A stretch of 64,000 nucleotides of DNA from Trichuris trichiura (GCA_037903355.1 JBAJFE010000004.1:1240001-1304000), one strand, 5' to 3'; shown: positions 9,910-22,323, counted from the first letter of the stretch. Numbers and translations: made by a program. Notes: a model not told the origin generated them from the sequence alone.

Positions 9910-11128
9910 AATAAAATTTTATTATTTTAAACCGCCCAGGTTCTTTTCGCATGCTGACTTAAATAGAACTTTTAAACTACACTCGGAAAGGTGGTGGAGC
10001 AACTCCTGAGGAAAAACTCGGTGGGAGGGCAACTCCTGTGTGCGCTGATGACGGCTCAAGATTGAGCCGAAAGCTTGGCCAGACGTTTGTTTGGTTTTGT
10101 GCCTTTGAACGACATTAAAGTTTTTTCACTTTTTGACTCCTTTTATGGGCAAATAGAAACGGGAAAAATCCATGTACATTTCTTGTTCTACAAGTGCAAC
10201 TTGAGCATTTGTTTGTCTAATTTTGTACGTCACTGCAGCGTGCTTTGAAAGCTGAGTTTCTAGAGGCGGCAGACCTTCATGTTAGCTCAAAGCCATCAGC
10301 TGGCGCAGAAGCTTAAGCGCTTTTGAACCGTAAGATTCAGATTTCTTGCGTCAAAACGTTGCGGCGTGTTATCAAATGCATAAGAGCACTGGATCCCCGG
10401 AAAAGCAGACATAATTTCTATTATTCATACCCGCTTGTATGTGTTGTTCAAAGGGTTGTCTTCTGAACTACGCGTTAGATATTTTTAGTGCGCGCATTTG
10501 ACAAACCTGATTACCTACCGTAATCTTGATCTCAAAACTGATACCGTCGATTCGCGTAGTACGCTCTTGTGCATCTCTAGCAGCCTCCATGATTGTTGCT
10601 TAATAAATTCAAATTTTTGTTAACTTTACTTTTCGCGTAGAATGAAAATTTTAGTTATTTACTGCAAACATCTTACAAGCCAACGGGTAATGCAGAGGCT
10701 TAGAAGCTGAATTCAGTTTTACAATGCGAGTCAAACGCTGTTGATGCTCCGTGAAATTATTCTCTAGTCAGACTGTATACGCTTTTTCTATTAAATCTTA
10801 CAGTTTTTTAAAATTATGTTTCGTAAACATGATTGCTTACTTTTTGGTACAGCAATGTTGTTGTTGCGATAACAAAACGAAGAAATTCACTCGTAAAACT
10901 TAATAGTAAGTTCAGACCAGTTCAAAACGTCTGTCTTAAAGACTGTTTCAACTACAGCTTTGTTTAGGCGCAATCAACTTGCGTTCGTTAGCGACATTAT
11001 TGTTAGTAGCGGAAAAGTGGAAAACGGATTGCGAATATGCTGCTCTTCCAAAATGATCAACGAATAATATTTGTAATACCTGATTATATCAGCCCTAATA
11101 CAGTACCCCAAAGCAGGAGAATGACATT
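9910..11128. other. Spacer beyond the retroelement nest
   Basis: Apart from the hammerhead-like site and its two imperfect GCAACTCCTG repeats (about 10007 and 10029), I see no gene. The first 200 bp probably belong to the PLE terminal region. Confidence 0.4.
10045..10072 (+). ncRNA. Hammerhead-ribozyme-like core
   Basis: CTGATGA (10045-10051), then a perfect 5-bp hairpin GGCTC/GAGCC with a 6-nt loop, then GAAA (10069-10072). This is the order CUGANGA-stem II-GAAA of a hammerhead. PLEs are known to carry hammerhead motifs, and this site lay about 140 bp beyond a PLE tail before the gypsy insertion. One C is unpaired at the base of stem II, and I could not place stem I or the cleavage triplet, so it may be degenerate. 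Confidence 0.4.
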
Positions 11129-11872
11129 TTATTCTTCGCCTTTAAAGGCGGATTGAGCAATAGAGTAGATATGACGGCGAGTGACAGAAGCAAGGACGTC
11201 GTATACTTGCAGGCAACCTTCTTTTGCCAGTTCAAAAATTTGTTCAGTGTGGTCAGCATGAACTCTTGAATGAGATTCCATCAATGCAACTTGCTTCCTT
11301 TCGTTTGTCAACGCTATGACAAACATGGCCAACGAATGTATTGATTCTTCCTGACTGTTAAGGTCGAGCACTAGCCCACCCCGGTAGAAACCACAAGTAC
11401 AGCAAGTGACATAGTCAACGATATTTATGCTTGCATTGATTAAAGCCATCGTAGTGGCATTGACGCAAGCGCATAATTCACTTCCGTCGGCATGCATTAT
11501 GCTACAACATATGTGAATAACGGAGTGGGGATACAAGGAGAGAATGATAACTCGCTCGAAACAACGCTTTAGCAAGAGCGACCATTCTTGGACTTTGCGG
11601 TCAGAACGAGAGCGAGTCACTTGACGTTCCGAACTGCTAAAAGGTACAAAACTAATAGTGCACTTTAAGGTAGCCCTATCCATCAGAGTTTTTGATTTAT
11701 TAGGATTAACCTCTTTAGGGCCACGCACTACGGCAATCACTTTTGTCAGGCCTTGCTGAAAATATGCTGAGCCTTCGCAGTTCTTCGCATATCCGACTTC
11801 GCATTGAATTCTGCGAAGTTCAAGCGCCCGACGACCGTCACTTCGAAATCCATTTTCGTCTAGCAATTCCAT
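11129..11872 (-). CDS. EXOSC4: Exosome complex core subunit RRP41 (EXOSC4)
   Basis: A single uninterrupted frame of 247 codons, the usual length (about 245). RRP41 is an RNase-PH-fold subunit of the nine-subunit ring of the RNA exosome, acting in 3'-5' RNA processing in nucleus and cytoplasm. Family marks: RSDGRRALELRRIQCEVG at the N-terminus, EGSAYFQQGLTKVIAVVRGP, the VIHICCSIMHADGSELCACV strand-helix and NASINIVDYVTCC. In animals the subunit is catalytically inert. The start ATG fits the family N-terminus. An AATAAA overlaps the stop codon (GAATAAAAT). It is alone on its strand here. No introns, unlike most neighbours; a retrocopy is possible but the frame is intact. Confidence 0.93.
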   Translation of the reverse strand: MELLDENGFRSDGRRALELRRIQCEVGYAKNCEGSAYFQQGLTKVIAVVRGPKEVNPNKSKTLMDRATLKCTISFVPFSSSERQVTRSRSDRKVQEWSLLLKRCFERVIILSLYPHSVIHICCSIMHADGSELCACVNATTMALINASINIVDYVTCCTCGFYRGGLVLDLNSQEESIHSLAMFVIALTNERKQVALMESHSRVHADHTEQIFELAKEGCLQVYDVLASVTRRHIYSIAQSAFKGEE

Positions 11873-14800
11873 ATACGGACGATAGCTGAATTTCTAAAGC
11901 ACGTGTAAGATCAGAATCAGAGAATTGGGATGAATTTAGTCGCGCGGATCAAGAAAAAACTGGCACAAAACACTAGAGTCGAGCCACTCTTTCTGTTGGA
12001 TTGCTTGCTCATCAGCGTATGAATTTCAACGGCTCATAAGCAGAAAAAAATGACTTAAAATCGCGACTACCGAAAAACAAGATAAAGAAAAGCTCGAAAA
12101 AGCAAAAAATAGTTTTAGCAACTTCGTCAGCACGTTCATTTTTCAGTAGCTTGAAAGAAGGACAGAGAAGCGTAAATCGTGTATCAACAAACGGTAGGTA
12201 AAACTGAATAACCCATAAAATATCATGTAAACGCCTATGTATATTGGCATTCTGTAAGCTATTCTGTCGCTACGAGTGCCCATCGAGTAAATGCAATGAG
12301 GTGGTTCAATTCATGGAGAAACGACAGAAAAAGTTCGAAAACCAAATTTGCTATGAGCCAATCGTGAATATCAAGCGCCACGCTAATTCATCAACATTAG
12401 ATGCAATTTATACGCTAGAAAATCACTTGTAATGTCGCAAACCAACCTCGAGTTCCCCAAAGAAACTAGTTGAACCTTGTCAAAACATTATACGTTGATT
12501 ATCAGGTTCGTCTTACAGTAAACCTAACATTTACGTGCAATATAAATTCTTTTTGTAGCAACCGCACACGTTTTGCATATTTTAAGTTGATAAATTTTTT
12601 TTAAAACTAAACTGAGCTGTCTCTCTTCGAAGGGGCCGACAGTTCCTGAGAAACTGTTCGCAACGAGGAAAAGCCTTCGTAAAAGCGAACATCCTCCTTA
12701 GATTTTTGTTTTGGATTGCGAAAAAACGCGCAAATACAAATCTCTTTGTAGTAAGAACATTTGCAAGGGGGAATAGAGTAGCTTTGATTTATTTCTAAGT
12801 TTTTTTGCCGCGCGTTTGCTACGACTAGAATAAACAGGTGATCTACGAGGAGGCGTTATCTACTCCGTATATAGTTCCAGCACAAAGGGGATTTTTAAGT
12901 TTCCGGGATAGAGAAGGGGACAATAGGGTCGTCTAAGGAAAATGGTGGGAAAAGAAGCTGACTTAGAGTGATGCTTCAATTTTCCTTTACGCAAATGAGC
13001 AATGGTGAGCCTGATCTTGAGAAACTTTGAGTGAAACAGTTATTCCTCGTCTTTGCTCAGAATTATCAAACTTTTATTTACGTTCTCGAAATACTGCATT
13101 CAGGGGATAATGTTGTTATAGGAAAATATTTAGTTTGATGGTAAGACTGTTGAATTGATTAACTTTGGTTCTAAAGGCCTTTATGCTAAGCTTTTTAGCA
13201 CAAAGGTTTTGCCGCATAGTTTGTAACAGCCTAAGAGCCGGAGGGAGCTATTTCACGGCTATACATTTCTAATTATGGAGCTTCCAGGACAGGCATTGTC
13301 TAATTTTTATCGCTCATATTGATGACGACCTTTTCTTATAAAGATAATCAGGTTTAGTAATTACTGTACATTTTAAAGTGATTTGCAAGAGCAAATCACG
13401 TGTTCACTTGTCTATGTGCTTCGTGTTAGGCATTCTTCGATTGTCTTCTCGGCAGGCGCCTTGATCTTGCTGCACAGTTTGTCTTCTGCTGTTATGCTAC
13501 CACGTGATTGCAGATGATAGCTGCTGGTTAGGTCACTACGATTACGCTTGCTTTAGGCGCGCCCTCTGTTGGCAACTACTTAAAGAGGTGTAATCAACTA
13601 CGGTTTCACTGCTCGGCTTTGCGTGCCAGTTTGGGTAGCTGCGCTCCTCAGCGTCAGCTGAACGGTTTTGCATTTTGGCTCTTGCGCGAGTGGTGTTTAC
13701 TCTGTTGGTGATTTTCAGACTATGTAACTGCTTTTTCTACGTCTTTGCAAGCCTTGAATTACACATTCTCCTTCCCGTACACAATTTTTCGTATAATTAT
13801 TTCCAGGAGACCATTGCAGCACTGCCGGCCTTCTGGGTGATGCTTTGTGCATTGTCCGTAATGTTTTTAGGTGACTTCTTATGATCACGAAATTCGGGAT
13901 TGCGCATCTTTGCATGTGCAAATTAAGCATATCGTCTTAACGCCTTTTCTCGTTCAGATTTTGTGCCAACATGCAGCGAGTACTCGTGGATCGCTTTCAC
14001 CGAGGAAGGTTCATGGTAAGTTACGTTTCCTGTTTGTAGACTTAGGCAATTCATCAGCTCATTCTTTTTTTCAAATTTTGCTATTTGGCCTGTCAACCAT
14101 CGCGCAGTTGGTGGCATAAATTCTAACTATTGCGTCAAACTGCTTTTTATAAACGCCTCGAACTTATTTTCTCTATTTTCGTCCGTGTCATATCTTGACA
14201 ATCCAAGCGAACCTTTTCACCTTAACATTTGCATACCATATTACTGGCTGCCGCCTTTGACAGAAATGTTGAAACAAGCTGCTTTGTGAGTTAGGGCAAT
14301 TGCTTCAACATAGGATACCTTGCTAGCTTTCTTGTCTGTCTTGCTGCGTCTCAGACTGCCCTAGGAACCCCATACTCGTCAACTTAATTATTTAAATCAC
14401 TTCTGTTCAAAGATATTGATAACGTTTTTTATAAATGAAGCACACTCCTCTTTAAATACGTTTGCAAACTTTTTTCCATAAACAAACTTGCTGCTCCGCA
14501 AAGGGCCCTGAAAACAGGCAAAGGTTTAATATTTAATGACGTAATTTTCAGGAAACCTCTGTTGCTCAAACTGCTTAAATGAAATGTTTAATTGACCATC
14601 AATGAGTTATGTAGATATTATTAATGCAAAAGATGTTAAGCGCTGCTCCATTTAAGGTATTGCTATCCTCCCTTTGGTACAGGTTACACTGTGTGATTTG
14701 CATGTTAGTCAACGCTACCGCATTATTTATTTACTACGATTAATTGTAACGCTGACCGCATTTCAGTGATACGTAGTATAAATGATAAGCCTAAGAAAAC

Positions 14801-17544
14801 TAGTTTTTGTGACCCAGTCATTTTATTAATGTCCTGCGGCGCTACTGCTTACAATCATTTTCCTTTCAGGGAGTGCCTGTTTAGCAAAGTGTATATATAT
14901 GTATATGTATATGTTTTTCAGTAGATCTGCTTTACGTTTTGATCTACTTAAGCTCATGCTTAGGAGCAACTGTGAGCCCTCAGATTAATATTTTCTCACA
15001 AAATTCAAATTCAGGTTGATGCTACCTTTTATTTGAGATCTATTGAGAAATTTTGCTAGACTGAAAGCTGAAGAAAAACATATGGTAGATAAAATGAGTT
15101 TTTGTTTGATGCCGACTTTTGGCTTCTGCTTGTTCGATCTTTTGCATACACAACCTATGCATCATTGCTTCCTTGCTTTTCCTGAGCAAATGTCTTCTTT
15201 TGTCACGTATTGAACATGAGGGTACAATTTGTCAGCACAGCATCTTGCAGCAAGCGTGAACTTCACGTGCACTCATCCTTATCAGTCTTCTTTTGATCTT
15301 GGCACGTTCACCTGAGATATGACTGAGCGGTGAGATGCTGATGATCATCATAACCTTTTACTCAGCTGAATAAAAAGAGATTTATCTCATAAGTTCCCAT
15401 TTTCTAAAGCACACTTGGTTGAGGCTGAGGTTGCTGATTTATTCCAGTCAGTTGCGGGTAACAGAAAATACATTTGACTCTCAGATAACAGTGATAAGCG
15501 TTCTATCAGTATCCTTCATGGCTGCGAAAAGAGGTTTCGTAGCGTATGCGCACAGCTGTCTTTTCATAGAAGTTCTGCGTAGCGCGTAGTTTCTCAACGA
15601 ACTGTTAAAGAGCTGCGGGATGAAATATTTGAATTCTTGGGGCATGAAGCCTTCAATATAGCCATATAGAGCATTAGAAAGCGTTGTGAAATTTACCACT
15701 TTATTTTTTCAATCGCGCTTCTGCATTAAAGACCAGGAAACCATGATTAAGCAAACTTGAAACTTAAGGGGTCTGTGAGAGAATAAAAAGGAAATTCCAA
15801 AATATGCTTGTTAGCTATTGCGCTCTGCTGCTAACAGAGTGGGACTCACAACCATGGGAAGCTAATACCTTCGATTTCATCTAACTGTTCTCATAGAAAA
15901 TTTCACCTCTTTTAACTGCGGTCTTTTTGCTTAATTACCTGACCGCAAGCAAGGCATGTAAAAAAGCGTCACGCATGCAGTAATGATACACCACATTATC
16001 ATTTTTTCTAATTTTTTTGCGGTATTTCCAACCTGTTTTTTGAATAACGTTTATTGCTAGATAATGGTTATTCAAAAAACAGATTGGAAATACCACAAAA
16101 ATTAGAAAAATATTAAAAAACACCTGGTAAGCAGAAAAGAAAAAAGTGAAAACTAATTATGAATGTTTTTTAAGGCTCTACTGTAACTTTCAGTAATAGA
16201 TTTGCAGGCTGTGTTGAAATCAAGAAACGCTCGCGTGCAGCTTCTTTTGAAAAGTTTTTCCGAAATTGGTATAGCGCCAATCCCGAATGCTACGTAAAAA
16301 AATTTGCACACTGGCTTTGCTTATTTTTTTAGAAAATTTGAGCGTGATAATTAAGATGTTCAATTTTTTTCTCGCAGTCTGCCAACATTGGAATTCTTAA
16401 AATACAAAAAGCTAATCGTCATGTTCCGAGGTTCAATAATCTGAAAAAGCAGCCGAACCTTACCTAGTCCCTTTGTACGTCATACTATGGATGATATTTT
16501 TGCTCTTTATCATCCGTTAGAAATGGCAGGTTAGAGTAAGGCATGCAGACAGAAAATGTATGATTTGTTCTCTTTTTCGCTGCAGCGAAAGCAAGACAGA
16601 TTTTTTCCAATACTGTACGTGCTGCTGAGATGCGCTAGTTGCAAAAAACATCAACAAATGGCTCATTAACTACCGCAGTGGCTCAGCTTGTGCCACTTGC
16701 ACAGTACACTTGATGACCAGGTTCATTATATTTTCAAATCCCGATAAACGGTTAAAGTATGAGAAATGCGAATTAGTGACTTCGTCAAACTGATGCTCGT
16801 CTTCGAATCATCGTTTATACGAGCTTCTACGTAGTTCGTCTAGCGGCAGTTGGACGCAAGTAAGTAAACAAGGAAAGGTTCTCTCCATGGTGTTGGTCCA
16901 TCGATATAATTGTGGGCCCATTTTCAAGCGTTTACTGAAAATGAGCTAATTTTAATTTTAAATAGCAAAATGGAAATGTGAAAAGCGAATTAACGTTCAG
17001 GAATGGGCAGTCCTGACAAGTTGGATCGGCTCTAACGTTGAGAACGAACTATTCTGTTATATTTTAATTTCCTGCATAATTATTAACTGCTGAACGCGAA
17101 TTCAGATCTGCTAGTCATTCGGCGAATCTTCTCAGTAGGCGCATTAATATACTACAGTTCAGCTTTAAACGTTATCTTATCATATTAATATTTCATAATA
17201 CGTAGCAGATAATTTTTTCTAGACGCATATCAGGCAAAGTGTCATATCGTTGTTCAGCAGACTTGGTTGAGCTTTATTTTGATGGCAGTCTCCGTGGCAA
17301 ATACTGTGCTGCCCAGTAATGATTGTCAGGTTGCTTTTGCCGTGAAGTAAACACGTTTCGGGTGTTCTCAACAACGCTGGTCATCGTTGGCCTGCTTTCG
17401 CGGCAGTTAGTTGCATATTGATCAGTTCGGCCACTGGTCAGCGACCGCGTTTTGTTGTTTGCTTGACCAGTTGGTCGCCGATTGGCTTGCGCAGTGGCGG
17501 GTTTGCCCATGCGCGCTTAGCCTGTCGGTCAACGCAGTGTATAT
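11873..17544. other. Gene-poor 5.7 kb
   Basis: Low-complexity AT-rich DNA. Short open frames (for example 12244-12432, 13675-13884 and 15481-15699) have no family resemblance, odd starts or no splice context, and I do not call them. The notable item is the hairpin at 16001-16112. TACTGTA words occur at 13362, 16179 and 16611. Confidence 0.5.
16001..16112. repeat. Long hairpin (about 48-nt arms, 18-nt loop)
   Basis: Left arm 16001-16048 and right arm 16067-16112 are inverted copies with about two mismatches and a small length difference in a T/A run; the core is GGTATTTCCAACCTGTTTTT against its complement. It could be a miniature foldback element or a precursor-like hairpin RNA. No transcript signal can be judged. 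Confidence 0.6.
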
Positions 17545-17823
17545 CTATTTTAACGTAATGTAGTTCGGCTTACTCACAAGAACTCTCAGGGATTTTTGTA
17601 CAGACCACGTTACTTTTAATTCAACTTTATTTCCTACAACCTCTTCTACCTCATGTGTACAGTTGCAATTAATCGTCGATTGTTGATTCTTCGCCATACA
17701 AAGCTGCGAAAGGTAAGTGAAACGCGCCTGTTGATCGTTGGCTGCATTTCGCATGCGTAATGTGAAAATGAAATTCTTCATAACGAAATAATGTGTTTTC
17801 ATTTCTTCAAAAACGCGCCCCAT
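17545..17823 (-). CDS. Hypothetical 92-residue frame upstream of MMUT
   Basis: Open frame starting MGRVFEEMKTHYFVMKNF, divergent from the mutase gene 0.2 kb away. It contains a valine-rich stretch (EVEEVVGNKVELKVTWSV). I do not recognise it. A CTTACCTTTCGCAG inside could be a splice acceptor. A further basic frame (17274-17510, -) lies just beyond in a locally GC-richer stretch. It may be real or chance. Confidence 0.25.
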   Translation of the reverse strand: MGRVFEEMKTHYFVMKNFIFTLRMRNAANDQQARFTYLSQLCMAKNQQSTINCNCTHEVEEVVGNKVELKVTWSVQKSLRVLVSKPNYITLK

Positions 17824-18037
17824 TTTCTATTTCTTTTAAAGGCGGCCAGTAAGCTGAGAATTTTCAACCTTACCAAATTGTCTAGCTTTGTCGTCTACGA
17901 GCAAGCTGTAAGGTGACCCCTGGCTTAAGAAGAAAGGAAAATTTAAATAAATTTAAAACTTTCGTAGCGCGGGCTTATGTCTGTTCGGTGTTTAGAATCG
18001 CGCTTTGGAATGGCAAGCAAGGCGGTGGCTCTCGAAC

Positions 18038-21000
18038 ATGCACGAATACAACGCGGTGCCTTTGCACAAGGAATGGTCACAGCTTGCCACAAAAGCCTTA
18101 AAAGGCAAAGACGTCAATACGCTGATCCGCCCAACCGCTGAGGTTTGCTTGCGCGCTTAAATTAGGATGAGTGAATTTATAAATCGTACTGCAGGGTATC
18201 AACATGAAACCCTTGTATACGATGGATGATGTCAAGTGTGTTCGCGACGAACTGCCAGGCGTATTTCCATTTTCTCGCGGTCCCTATCCTACCATGTACA
18301 CCAGTCGTCCTTGGACTATCAGACAATACGCCGGCTTCAGCACAGTCGAGGAGAGCAACAAATTCTACCGCGCCAATATAAAAGCCGGCCAGCAGGGTCT
18401 TAGCGTGGCCTTTGACCTTGCTACTCATCGAGGGTACAATTGTTCAAGTATTCTCTTGTTTCTTATGAGTTTACGACTTCAGGTACGATTCGGACAATCC
18501 TAGAGTGCACGGTGACGTAGGCATGGCAGGAGTAGCTGTCGATTCCGTTGAGGATATGAAGGTATAGTATATAGGCCAATGTTGTTGGCGGTAACTCAAA
18601 TACCGTCGCGCAATTTGCAATTTTTCTCAGGCTTTGTTTGATGGTATTCCATTGAAAAAAATATCAACCAGCATGACCATGAATGGCGCCGTAATTCCCG
18701 TTTTGGCTATGTTCATTGTTGCCGCTGAAGAGCAGGGTGCCAAGCAAGTCGAATTGGCCGGAACCATTCAAAACGACATCCTGAAAGAGTTCATGGTTCG
18801 AAATACGTACATTTATCCACCGGAGCCATCGATGCGCATTATTGGCGACATTTTCGCCTACGTGTCCAAGGTAGCGACAACAAATGTTGCGAATATATCT
18901 GCATTCTGCTTTTTGCAGAATATGCCGAAGTTCAATTCCATCTCCATCAGCGGATATCATATGCAGGAGGCTGGTGCTGACGCTGCGCTAGAGCTGGCTT
19001 TCACCTTGGCCGATGGTATCGAATATATACGCACTGGCGTTAAGGCTGGACTAAATGTGGACGCGTTTGCACCTCGTCTCTCTTTCTTTTTCGGAATGGG
19101 CATGAACTTCTACATGGTTATCATTAGGGTTTCGTCGAAGAGATTTTGAATAATGTCTTGTTTTATAGGAAATAGCCAAGCTGCGAGCTGCACGTCGCTT
19201 ATGGGCTACATGGGTGAAAGATCTATTCAGCCCGAAGAAAAGTGAGTCGCTACGTCTGCGGACGCACTGTCAAACCAGCGGATGGTCTCTTACCGAACAG
19301 GTAGCCAATAAAGCCCCTTTTTGTCAGCTTTATTTGTTTTTCAATAGGATCCGTACAATAATATCATCCGAACAACAATAGAAGCAATGGCAGCAGTTTT
19401 CGGTGGGACTCAGTCGTTGCATACAAATTCCTTCGATGAAGCTTTGGGTTTGCCAACAACATTTTCGGCTCGAATTGCGCGAAATACGCAGATCATTTTG
19501 CAAGAAGAATCTGGCCTGCCTAAAGTGGCTGATCCGTGGGGCGGATCGTATCTGATCGAAAGTTTAACAAACGAATTATGCTCAGTCGCCAGCAAGATAA
19601 TGTACGAAATAGAGCATACAGGCGGTATGGCCAAGGCAGTCGCCAGCGGCATGCCGAAACTGAGGATCGAAGAGGCAGCCGCTAGGAAACAGGCGCGCAT
19701 TGATTCTGGTCAAGGTAGGCGAACGCCTGCTTTGTAAATCCGTACAACAATCCGACGTTTCGAATTGTAGAAACGATCGTCGGTGTTAACAAGTACAAGT
19801 TGGATCCGAGCATGCAAGAAACGGTTGAGGTTCTTGTCGTGGATAACACGAAAGTGCGCGAAACGCAGATTGCAAAACTGAAGAAGATCAGGGAGACCCG
19901 CGATAGCGAGAAAGCCAAGGAAGCATTGCGACTTGTTACCCTGGCGGCTAAGGGCGAAGGAAATTTGCTCGAAACTGCAATACAAGCTTCCAGGGCAAGA
20001 TGTTCCGTTGGCGAAATTTCTGACGCTATGGAGGAGGTGCGATACGCTTGTTATTCCCACTAATCCCGTCTAATAAGTCTGTTAAACTTTTCATAGGTCT
20101 TTGGTCGTTATACCGCGGTCAGTCGAATGGTCAGCGGGGCGTACAAATCTGAATTTGGCACGGACAGCGAAATAGCGGAAGTAATGGAAAAAGTCAAGGT
20201 ATGCTGCTCGTATCTTCAGTATTTTGTTATCTTACTATTTCTAATTGTCACGCAGCTTTTTTTAAATTAAAGCCTCTCCTCAAATCCATTAATAATAATT
20301 CAAGTACCTGCAAATCATTAAAGCCTAAAAGCTTAACGCGGGAGCTTGATAAAAAAAATTTGACCTTCAGACGCGTGAGCGTCGAAAAGCGACTAGAGAG
20401 GCATCAGCTGCTGCAGCCTAAACCTAGAGCAAGCGTTCAAGCTCGACTAAGGCGATTCAAGATCGCGCGTCAAAACGTTGTGCAGCCGATTTGAATTAAC
20501 AAAAGCAATATTTTAAGGCATTTGCGCAGGCTGAGGGTCGCCAGCCTCGAATTTTTATTGCCAAAATGGGTCAGGACGGTCACGATCGCGGTTCCAAGGT
20601 GGTGGCTACAGGATACGCCGATATGGGTTTCGACGTGGATATAGGGCCGCTGTTCCAGACTCCAGTCGAAGCAGCTCGCCAAGCCGTCGACGCCGACGTT
20701 CATGCCGTAGGCGTCAGCAGCCTGGCTGCGGGCCACAAGACATTGGTCCCGGAGCTGATAAAAGCGCTGAAAGATTTGGGCAGAAGGTATATAACCCTCA
20801 TTTTGAATTTTCAGTCGCTTCGAGTATGGTTTCTTTTTTCAGCGACATTGTAGTAATCTGCGGTGGAGTTATCCCCCCTCAAGATTACGATTTCCTCTAC
20901 GAAAGCGGTGTATCGTGCATATTTGGGCCAGGTTTGTTACTGTAGAAATTAGTACCTGAATTCACTCTCCTATTTATTCAGGCACGCGCATTCCAACATC

Positions 21001-21073
21001 AGCGAAAGAAGTGTTGGAAAAAATAATTGAAAAACGAAGCAAGGAGCCAAAGCGCAGTGCCGCCGAAGCATAA
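18038..21073 (+). CDS. MMUT: Methylmalonyl-CoA mutase, mitochondrial
   Basis: Adenosylcobalamin-dependent isomerase converting L-methylmalonyl-CoA to succinyl-CoA in the mitochondrial matrix, the last step of propionate catabolism. Twelve exons: 18038-18142, 18195-18433, 18483-18561, 18631-18870, 18919-19116, 19169-19300, 19348-19714, 19771-20036, 20097-20198, 20518-20786, 20843-20931, 20982-21073; sum 2178 nt (725 aa; human 750). The substrate TIM barrel shows [49 protein letters not shown] and [19 protein letters not shown]. The cobalamin domain shows MGQDGHDRG (DxHxxG, lower axial His), [12 protein letters not shown] and [12 protein letters not shown]. From the chosen Met there is no clear mitochondrial presequence; an in-frame stop lies just upstream of an AG at 17995-17996, so an earlier exon may supply it. 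Intron 9 (319 nt) is long; the others are 47-69 nt. Exon 10 uses an AAG acceptor. AATAAA at 21307. Confidence 0.96.
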
Positions 21074-21354
21074 CGGCCCGTCAAGAGCCCCTTTTCTTGT
21101 TTATCCCATCTTCGCTTTCGTTGTCGACCCCCCACGGATTGGGAGCGATATAATAGACGTTGACTCCGAAAGCTGTTTAAATCTTGCCCTTACATGAATA
21201 TCCGCCGCTTGTTGATGAAAATTGCCCTTATTTTATTTAGCAGCTTGTCACGCTATTGGCAATTATCATCTACTTTCTTTAGACGTCATAGTGTTGACAT
21301 GCATGAAATAAATGTGTAAGTTATCAAGTCTTTATTGTTTTTTCTCAGCCGTCA

Positions 21355-22323
21355 CTAAAAACTGTCGTTTGTGTTCGGAAATAAATGCTTAATGTAATGC
21401 AGCATTTCTTCACGACTCCCTTCTATGTCGTCCATAGCTCTGAAACAAACTGCTTAAATGAATGCTAATAAAAACAGAAGAAACCTGTGGCTTCTTTTCT
21501 GTGGCGGAGACGTGGACAATATGGAAGGCCGCAGGCGCCTATAAAATGTCAAGTTAAGGTGCGCTATTTTTGAGATTAAGAGCGTACCTGCACATCTCTT
21601 TAAAAGACGACACATCGACGTTTCGATGATGGAGATGGTCAACTAGTCTGGGCATATACTTTTTCAGAAAGGCGCGGTCTTGACTGCACGTATTACCAGC
21701 CAACGGGCACGTCTGCTCGGGTACATGACATTTCACAAATTGGAGAAGCTGCTCTTCAGCTTCGTCCACAGTGAGAGTACTTTTTCGGACTTCTTCCGTC
21801 AATCCCGACTGGAAAGACGCTTAGTAATATCTAACACAGTGGCTGGGATAAGAACGTTTACTTCTCCATGTTTTATTGCGCTCCACTCGTCCATTTCGTC
21901 CAGCACCTTTTCCGACTGATGAATAATAAGGTTCGGTCCCTGATAAGGCAGTAAGTTTAAAACGTCAGCATGATGAGCTTGCATTCTGCAATGTACTTTC
22001 GCGACAATTTTCAAGCTTGGATCACCTTCGGTAATGATGCAAGCCACCTCCAGTAAATGCTTTGTATTTACGTCCAGTCCGGTCATCTAAATTAGTCTTT
22101 TAAGCCAGTGGTATTGCACCGCGGCTTAAGCGTCCTCTCTTACCTCGCAATCGATCCACACCAAACGAAGCGACCTGGGATCAATTTTATCATTCGTTTG
22201 GTTTGGCCTAAGTTCGTTGCTCCGGAATAACAAATTTCTAAGCAATCTGGTAAAACGATACCTGGCAGCTGCCGCGACGGTCGGAGTCGACATTGTTTCT
22301 GAAATAAAGTCAATTCTGTGCAC
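21355..22323 (-). CDS. REXO2: Oligoribonuclease, mitochondrial (REXO2)
   Basis: DEDDh 3'-5' exonuclease that degrades 2-5 nt RNA oligomers, mitochondrial and cytosolic. Six exons on the minus strand: 22323-22144, 22086-21997, 21939-21862, 21808-21588, 21538-21485, 21439-21355; total 708 nt (235 aa; human 237). Motif Exo I is LVWIDCEMTGLD, split across exons 1 and 2. Further blocks: GPNLIIHQSEKVLDEMDEW, CPLAGNTCSQDRAFLKKYMP (Exo II region), DVSSFKEMCRR, and SHRAMDDI (Exo III, His and Asp). Residues before this form an arginine-rich leader without acids (RYRFTRLLRNLLFRSNE), fitting a mitochondrial presequence. Introns are 45-57 nt. Convergent with MMUT, 280 bp between the stops. Confidence 0.94.

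Noticed and set aside
9990..10015. A second hammerhead-like CTGAGGA near 10013.
   Set aside because: No following stem and GAAA in the right place. It is part of a short imperfect repeat of the region.
17274..17510. 78-codon basic frame (-) beyond the hypothetical frame at 17.5-17.8 kb.
   Set aside because: Low-complexity, repeat-like composition without recognised motif.
6834..22323. A functional cluster of RNA-processing genes.
   Set aside because: TRAX, RRP41 and REXO2 are far apart, on both strands, with unrelated genes and repeats between. Coincidence is the simpler reading.
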